A stretch of DNA of 38,480 nt from Paracoccaceae bacterium (GTDB taxonomy: Bacteria > Pseudomonadota > Alphaproteobacteria > Rhodobacterales > Rhodobacteraceae), in NCBI GenBank assembly GCA_024742575.1, contig JANSYF010000033.1, positions 1 through 38,480 on the forward strand, given 5' to 3'. The notes beneath the pieces are model-generated. The model did not search any database, was not told the DNA's origin, and saw only the letters and a program-made list of their open reading frames with translations. A program made the position numbers and the translations under genes. Numbering within the stretch: the stretch's first letter is position 1; every line of letters begins with the position of its first letter. Below are positions 33,847-38,480 of the stretch, in pieces.

Positions 33847-35248
33847 CCTGATAGAGCGACCACAGACAGGCATCGTGCATCTGGGCCTTGGGGCGTTCTT
33901 TCGCGCGTTTGGATGTGTGTTCATCGAAGACGCCATGGCTGCTTCAGGGGGGGATTGGGGCATCGTGGGGGTATCCCTGCGCAGCCCCGATACGCGCGAT
34001 GCGCTGCGCGGACAGGATTGGGGATACACCTCGGTCACACTGGCACCCGAGGGCGAGCAGACACGCTGGATCACCGTTCTGAATGACGTGCTGGTCGCGC
34101 CCGAAGACCCCGAAGCGGTGCTGGCTGAGATGTCGAAACCAGAGGTCCGGATCGTGACGCTGACGGTTACCGAAAAGGGGTATTGCCACAACCCGGCCAC
34201 TGGTGCGCTGAACGTCGATCATCCGGATATTCAGCATGATCTGGACCATGATGTGCCGGTGTCTGCGATTGGCTTTCTGGTCCGCGCGTTGCAGCGTCGT
34301 CGGGCGGCGGGTGCGGCACCATTTACCGTGCTGACCTGTGACAACCTTCCGGAGAACGGACGGCTTGTGCGTGGTCTTGTTTTAGACTTCGCACGTCGGC
34401 TGGACACGATGCTGGCGGACTGGATTGAGGCCGAGGGCAAGTTTCCCTGCACCATGGTGGACCGGATCACCCCGGCAACAACCGAGGCAGACATCACGCG
34501 CGTGGCGGAATTGACCGGACGCAATGATGCGGCACCCGTGATGCACGAACCTTTCGCACAATGGGTGATCGAAGACGATTTCGTTGGCGGCGACCGCCCG
34601 GCTTTTTCTGCCTCTGGGGCAGAAATGGTGCAGGACGTCACAGCACATGAGCACATGAAGCTGCGCATGCTGAACGGCACCCATTCCGCGTTGGCCTACA
34701 CTGGCTATTTGGCCGGACACGAGACTATCTCACAGACGGTCGCGGACCCGATCTTTGCGACTTATGTCCGTCAGCTCTGGTCCGAGATCATTCCGACGGT
34801 TCGGGCCCCCGAAGGCGTGAGTCTGACCGAATACGCCGACGCGCTGTTTGAACGCTATGCCAATCCCGGTATCCGCCACCGGACATGGCAGATCGCGATG
34901 GATGGCAGTCAGAAATTGCCGCAGCGTATCTTGGGCAGTCTGGCGGCTAACCTTGCCGAAGGGCGGGACTCGCCTGCCCTATGTCTCGCCGTGGCAGCTT
35001 GGATGCGGTATGTGGGTGGCATGGACGAGCAGGGACAGGCCATTGACGTGCGCGATCCGTTGGCGGCGCGACTGCGCGATGCGTCAGACAGTGCGGATAC
35101 CCCAGAGGGCAAGGTCAGGGCTTTGCTCGGTGTGCGCGACGTGTTTCCCGCCGACTTGGCAGCGCAGTTGAAACGGCCCGTCACTGCGGCGTCGGTCCAG
35201 CTGTGGGCCAAAGGTGCCCGCGCTGCGATCCAAGAGGGGACGCTATGA
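33824..35248 (+). CDS. uxuB: Mannitol dehydrogenase-family fructuronate reductase
   Basis: A protein of about 474 residues of the polyol-specific long-chain dehydrogenase family, converting D-fructuronate to D-mannonate. Motifs are IVHLGLGAFFRAF (nucleotide binding), TVTEKGYCHNP, TCDNLPENG, FPCTMVDRITPAT and LRMLNGTHSALAYTGYLAG (catalytic Lys replaced by the family's usual MLNGxHS context). ATG 33824 is reported, but GGAGG at 33826-33830 is ideally spaced for TTG 33836, which may be the real start. Since uxaA is present and uxaB absent, this enzyme may also reduce tagaturonate. Confidence 0.9.
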   Translation: MEDGLPADLIERPQTGIVHLGLGAFFRAFGCVFIEDAMAASGGDWGIVGVSLRSPDTRDALRGQDWGYTSVTLAPEGEQTRWITVLNDVLVAPEDPEAVLAEMSKPEVRIVTLTVTEKGYCHNPATGALNVDHPDIQHDLDHDVPVSAIGFLVRALQRRRAAGAAPFTVLTCDNLPENGRLVRGLVLDFARRLDTMLADWIEAEGKFPCTMVDRITPATTEADITRVAELTGRNDAAPVMHEPFAQWVIEDDFVGGDRPAFSASGAEMVQDVTAHEHMKLRMLNGTHSALAYTGYLAGHETISQTVADPIFATYVRQLWSEIIPTVRAPEGVSLTEYADALFERYANPGIRHRTWQIAMDGSQKLPQRILGSLAANLAEGRDSPALCLAVAAWMRYVGGMDEQGQAIDVRDPLAARLRDASDSADTPEGKVRALLGVRDVFPADLAAQLKRPVTAASVQLWAKGARAAIQEGTL

Positions 35249-36417
35249 TCGAAACGTGGCGCTGGTACGGTGAATTCGATCCGATCACGCTGTCTGAGGT
35301 GGCGCAGACGGGGGCCGCGGGAATTGTCAGCGCCCTGCATGCCATCCCCTATGGCGAGGTGTGGCCGCCTGAGGCCATCGCCACCCGCAAGCGCGCCATC
35401 GAAGAGGCGGGGTTCGTTTGGTCCGTAGTCGAAAGCCTGCCGGTGCATGAGCGGATCAAGAAGGGAGAAGGGGACCTCTCTACATTGTTCGCCAATTACC
35501 GCCAGTCCATGGCCCATCTGGCCGAGCAAGGCATACAGACGATCTGCTACAACTTCATGCCGCTCTTGGACTGGACACGCACCGATCTGGCGGCTCCGGT
35601 TGCCGGAGGTGCCTCTTGTCTGCGGTTTGAGGCGACCCACATGGCGGCGTTCGAGATCCACATGCTGGGGCGGCAGGCCGCCGAGGATGACTACAGCGAC
35701 GAGGTGCGTGTGCGCGCCGCTGCGTGGTATCAGCAGGCCAGTGAGGCGGAGCGGGACAAGTTGCTTAAGTCGATCATGGCCGGGATGCCGGGGGCGTTTG
35801 ACCGCTACGACATTCCGGGCTTGCGCAAGGCTCTCGCCGCGTATGACGGGATCGACCGTGCTGATTTGCGCGCAAACTACGCCCGGTTCCTGGCTGAGGT
35901 TGTCCCGACCGCCGAAGACCTTGGCATCCGGATTTGTGTGCATCCCGACGACCCGCCGCGCGACATTCTTGGTCTTCCCCGTATCGTGTCCACGGGTGAT
36001 GATCTTGACTGGGTGCTGGCAACGCAGGACTGCCCGGCCAATGGCGTAACGCTGTGTGCTGGCTCACTTGGTGCGCATCCGGGAAATGACGTGCCAGCGA
36101 TTGCAGCGCGGGTGGCGGAGCGCATCCATTTCGCGCATCTGCGCAATGTGCGCAAAGACCCTGATGGCTCATTCGAAGAAGCGGCGCATCTGGATGGCGA
36201 TACTGACATGGTGCTTTTGTTGCGGGTGCTATTGCGCGAAGAAGCCCGGCGCAGAGCAGAGGGGCGCGCCGATCACGCGATCCCGTTCCGCCCTGACCAC
36301 GGCCACCACATGCTGAGCGATCACGACCATGATTTCGTACCGGGTTATCCGCTGATCGGTCGCTTGCGCGGGCTTGCAGAATTGCGCGGCGTGATCCGGG
36401 GGATCGGCCATGTCTGA
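35245..36417 (+). CDS. uxuA: Mannonate dehydratase
   Basis: A 390-residue TIM-barrel dehydratase converting D-mannonate to KDG. Family features are WRWYGEFDPITLSEVAQTGAAGIVSALH, split here over residues 5-32, and YNFMPLLDWTRTDL, CVHPDDPP, TLCAGSLGAHPGNDV, HFAHLRNV and HAIPFRPDHGHHML. ATG 35245 overlaps the uxuB stop (ATGA). Its last bases overlap uxaA by 8 nucleotides. Length is normal. Confidence 0.95.
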   Translation: MIETWRWYGEFDPITLSEVAQTGAAGIVSALHAIPYGEVWPPEAIATRKRAIEEAGFVWSVVESLPVHERIKKGEGDLSTLFANYRQSMAHLAEQGIQTICYNFMPLLDWTRTDLAAPVAGGASCLRFEATHMAAFEIHMLGRQAAEDDYSDEVRVRAAAWYQQASEAERDKLLKSIMAGMPGAFDRYDIPGLRKALAAYDGIDRADLRANYARFLAEVVPTAEDLGIRICVHPDDPPRDILGLPRIVSTGDDLDWVLATQDCPANGVTLCAGSLGAHPGNDVPAIAARVAERIHFAHLRNVRKDPDGSFEEAAHLDGDTDMVLLLRVLLREEARRRAEGRADHAIPFRPDHGHHMLSDHDHDFVPGYPLIGRLRGLAELRGVIRGIGHV

Positions 36418-37933
36418 ACCGCTGATCCTGCATCCCTCGGACAACGTCGCGGTTCTGACGACACGGGAGCAGGCGGGCGCGGACCCGTTGGGGTTGGGCG
36501 CGCCGTTGTCGACTTCTTTGTCGGCAGGCCACAAGATCGCACGACAGGACCTCCCGTTAGGGGCTGCGATCCTCAAGTTTGGCCAGTTCATCGGCAAATC
36601 GACTGCCGATATCGCGGCGGGCGACCATGTGCACACGGCCAATTGCGTCTTCGACAATCCCGAACAGGCCTATGCCATCGCGGCTGACCTTGAGGCCGCA
36701 CAGTTGGCCATTCCGGTGTCTGAACCTTTGACTTTCCAAGGCTATCTGCGCCCTGACGGGCGGGTGGGCACACGCAATTACATCGCGCTGCTGGCGACAG
36801 TGAACTGTTCGGCCACGGTGATCCGCCGCGCGGCGACCGAGATCGAGGCGAGCGGTATGCTCGACGCCTATCCGGATATCGACGGCATTGTCGCGCTGGC
36901 GCATGGTACGGGGTGTGGCATGGCGGGCAGTGGAGCGGGGTTTGAAATCCTCGACCGGGTGTTGTGGGGACATGCCACCCATCCAAACGTCGGCGCGGCA
37001 GTATTTGTGGGTTTGGGGTGCGAAGTGATGCAGATTGCGCGGATGCAATCGCATTTCGGGGCCAAAGGTACGGCGCATTTTCATGGCCTGACCATTCAGG
37101 ACAGCGGCGGCACGCGCGCCACTATCGATGCCATCAAGGCCCATGTTGTCGGCCTTTTGCCAAAGGTGAACGCGGTATCCCGCAGCCCGCAGCCGATGTC
37201 TGCCCTGAAGGTTGCGTTGCAATGCGGCGGGTCCGACGGGTTTTCCGGGATCACCGCAAACCCGGCGCTGGGCGTGGCCAGTGATCTGTTGGTAGGACAA
37301 AGGGGCACTGCGATCCTGTCGGAAACGCCCGAGATTTATGGCGCGGAACAATTGCTATTGCGTCGCGCGGCATCAAAGGCGGTTGCGGACAAGCTGATCC
37401 GCCAGATCAAGTGGTGGGAAAGCTATACGGCATTGAACGGCGGGTCACTCGACAACAACCCTAGCCCCGGTAACAAGCAGGGGGGCATCACGACCATACT
37501 GGAAAAATCACTGGGCGCTGCGGCGAAAGGTGGGTCCACACCCCTGACCGCCGTCTACGATTATGCCGAACAGGTTGACGCGTCGGGCCTCGTTTTTATG
37601 GACACACCCGGTTATGACCCGGTGTCGGTCACCGGCCAAATCGCGGGTGGTGCACAGATCGTGGTTTTCACCACCGGGCGTGGATCAGCCTTTGGGTCCA
37701 AACCCGCGCCAACACTTAAACTGGCCACGTCGGACCGGCTATTTGCGCAGATGCCGGATGATATGGACCTCAACACTGGCGATATCCTGTCCCAAGGCGT
37801 GACAATCGCCGAAAAGGGGCGCGAGATTTTTGACGTAATCCGCGCCACGGCTTCGGGCCAAGTGACCAAATCGGAAAAGCTGGGTCTCGGTGATAACGAA
37901 TTCGTCCCTTGGCAAATCGGGGCCGTAATGTGA
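36410..37933 (+). CDS. uxaA: Altronate dehydratase
   Basis: A 507-residue full-length UxaA: N-terminal SAF-like region (residues about 10-95) and C-terminal catalytic region with GYLRPDGRVGTRNYIALLATVNCSATV, HGTGCGM, CGGSDGFSGITANPALG and TTGRGSAFG. It dehydrates D-altronate to KDG in the galacturonate branch. It starts 8 bases before the uxuA stop, so translation is coupled. No uxaB (tagaturonate reductase) is in the window. Confidence 0.94.
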   Translation: MSEPLILHPSDNVAVLTTREQAGADPLGLGAPLSTSLSAGHKIARQDLPLGAAILKFGQFIGKSTADIAAGDHVHTANCVFDNPEQAYAIAADLEAAQLAIPVSEPLTFQGYLRPDGRVGTRNYIALLATVNCSATVIRRAATEIEASGMLDAYPDIDGIVALAHGTGCGMAGSGAGFEILDRVLWGHATHPNVGAAVFVGLGCEVMQIARMQSHFGAKGTAHFHGLTIQDSGGTRATIDAIKAHVVGLLPKVNAVSRSPQPMSALKVALQCGGSDGFSGITANPALGVASDLLVGQRGTAILSETPEIYGAEQLLLRRAASKAVADKLIRQIKWWESYTALNGGSLDNNPSPGNKQGGITTILEKSLGAAAKGGSTPLTAVYDYAEQVDASGLVFMDTPGYDPVSVTGQIAGGAQIVVFTTGRGSAFGSKPAPTLKLATSDRLFAQMPDDMDLNTGDILSQGVTIAEKGREIFDVIRATASGQVTKSEKLGLGDNEFVPWQIGAVM

Positions 37934-37991
37934 GCTCTCATGACCGGCGCAATGGCCGTTCGCGCTTGCCGCTTGTCTCGCCCTGAGAATG

Positions 37992-38007
37992 GACGCATCT
38001 TTGCGTC
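37992..38007. other. Short inverted repeat before the dctB-like start
   Basis: GACGCA-TCTT-TGCGTC ends directly at the ATG of the sensor fragment. It could be a small hairpin affecting initiation or the tail-end structure of the uronate operon; it is short enough to be chance. Confidence 0.3.
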
Positions 38008-38367
38008 ATGACAGGCACGTCGGAAAATTCGCACCGCGTTCGTAAACGAAACTGGGCTGCTGTACTGATCGCGGGCAGCGTGGTGATCCTGCTTGCGTTG
38101 CTCATTTTGCTGTTTCCGGCACTGGAACGCATTTACCTGAACCAGTTGGGCAAGCGCGAAGCCTCGACCCTGACTTTGGCTGTCGAAGGTCTGACTGGGT
38201 CGCTGCGTCGCTTTGAGGCGCTGCCCGGCCTTATCGCAGAGCGTCCCGATCTGGTACGGGCCTTGCGGGACCCGTCCAATACTTTCCTGATCGATGATGT
38301 GAACGACGAACTGGATCGGACCGCTCAAGACGTTGGATTGTCTGATACCAACGGCCTGATTGTTTGA
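38008..38367 (+). pseudogene. Truncated DctB-like sensor histidine kinase
   Basis: 119 residues: a basic N-terminus, one membrane segment (about 17-38), then the start of a periplasmic sensor domain (LTGSLRRFEALPGLIAERPDLVRAL) as in C4-dicarboxylate sensor DctB. The frame ends in TGA just after GLIV, where DctB proteins normally continue into the PAS-like domain. No second membrane segment, histidine box or ATPase domain is present. The start of an IS630-like transposase follows 63 bases later, so interruption by that element is the likely cause. The remainder may lie beyond the right edge. Confidence 0.7.
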
Positions 38368-38480
38368 CTCGCAGAGGATTCCCTTCTGCAGAAAAATCTG
38401 AATCACTGTCTTCAAACGATGGAGGCTTTGATGGCAGTTGAAATCACACGGAAAGACGTGTCGGCGGGCGATCTTCGAGC
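38368..38480 (+). mobile_element. Left part of a probable IS630-family insertion sequence
   Basis: The bases after the dctB stop lose similarity to DctB and lead into a transposase start at 38431, with GGAGG at 38421-38425. The gap of about 60 bases matches the usual distance from an IS630 end to its gene. I could not fix the exact terminus or a TA target duplication. Confidence 0.5.
38431..38480 (+). CDS. IS630-like transposase, N-terminal 16 codons (partial)
   Basis: The visible residues MAVEITRKDVSAGDLR resemble the start of IS630-family transposases of Rhodobacterales and Rhizobiales (MAVEIT/A-R-x-D-x-S/T-x-x-x-LRA). The frame is open to the right edge. The ribosome site GGAGG is 5 bases upstream. 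Only 50 bases are visible, so the family call is tentative. Confidence 0.55.
   Translation, partial: MAVEITRKDVSAGDLR

Noticed and set aside
1..38480. CRISPR arrays, tRNA/rRNA genes, integrase or att sites
   Set aside because: No regularly spaced repeats, cloverleaf-like segments or integrase genes were seen; the only mobile sequence is the IS630-like fragment at the right edge.

Overview
The window looks like a chromosomal segment from a marine-type alphaproteobacterium, most likely Rhodobacterales (Roseobacter group). This rests on high GC with strong GC3, tightly packed operons with ATGA/TGATG overlaps, a tripartite TRAP uronate transporter, a type I-secreted RTX protein with a choice-of-anchor L-like N-terminus, and an IolC fused to a DUF2090 aldolase-type domain. 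Genus is not resolved. No rRNA, tRNA or CRISPR was recognised.

Layout. (1) 1-1587, minus: N-terminal part of an RTX adhesin/exoprotein that runs off the left edge. (2) 1833-5213: a LacI-type regulator divergent from a three-gene operon: a MocD-like desaturase-fold oxygenase, a MocE-like Rieske ferredoxin and a PanB-like TIM barrel that lacks the usual PanB metal and lysine residues. (3) 5232-5648: a lone VOC protein. (4) 5854-12807: 'set 1' inositol-type genes. These are iolJ-, iolB- and iolC-like genes (minus), divergent from two Gfo/Idh/MocA dehydrogenases and a MocC/IolE-like TIM barrel (plus), followed by a second LacI-type gene (minus). (5) 12956-25871: 'set 2', a near-complete inositol operon: LacI regulator, IolI-like isomerase, sugar ABC importer, iolG, iolC-DUF2090, iolD, iolE, a phytanoyl-CoA-dioxygenase-like protein and canonical iolB. 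(6) 25877-37933: a uronate module: kdgK and a GntR regulator (minus), divergent from uxaC, TRAP dctPQM, kdgF, kduI, kduD, uxuB, uxuA and uxaA. (7) 38008-38480: a dctB-like sensor kinase cut off after 119 codons, followed by the start of an IS630-type transposase.

How it fits together. Set 2 imports inositol and converts it through inosose, the diketone and 5-deoxyglucuronate to the 2-deoxy-5-keto-gluconate 6-phosphate cleavage step. Set 1 supplies a second isomerase, kinase and aldolase plus two extra dehydrogenases and an epimerase/dehydratase-like TIM barrel. It has no IolD or transporter of its own. The MocD/MocE pair is the type reported in rhizopine (O-methyl-scyllo-inosamine) catabolism, where it is proposed to remove the O-methyl group. 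I therefore infer that the segment specialises in modified, probably O-methylated, inositols feeding the two iol routes.

Regulation is partly readable. The LacI proteins at 1833-2864 and 12956-13984 are clear paralogues, and their upstream regions share a TGATGYAAACTG-type motif inside inverted repeats. The third LacI (11809-12807) is associated with a different palindrome, TTGCAA-N4-TTGCAA. That palindrome occurs in its own promoter region, in the iolC/dehydrogenase divergent region and inside the set-1 iolB gene. The uronate divergent region carries two exact 15-bp repeats 34 bp apart. All functions are read from sequence by eye; no database search was run.
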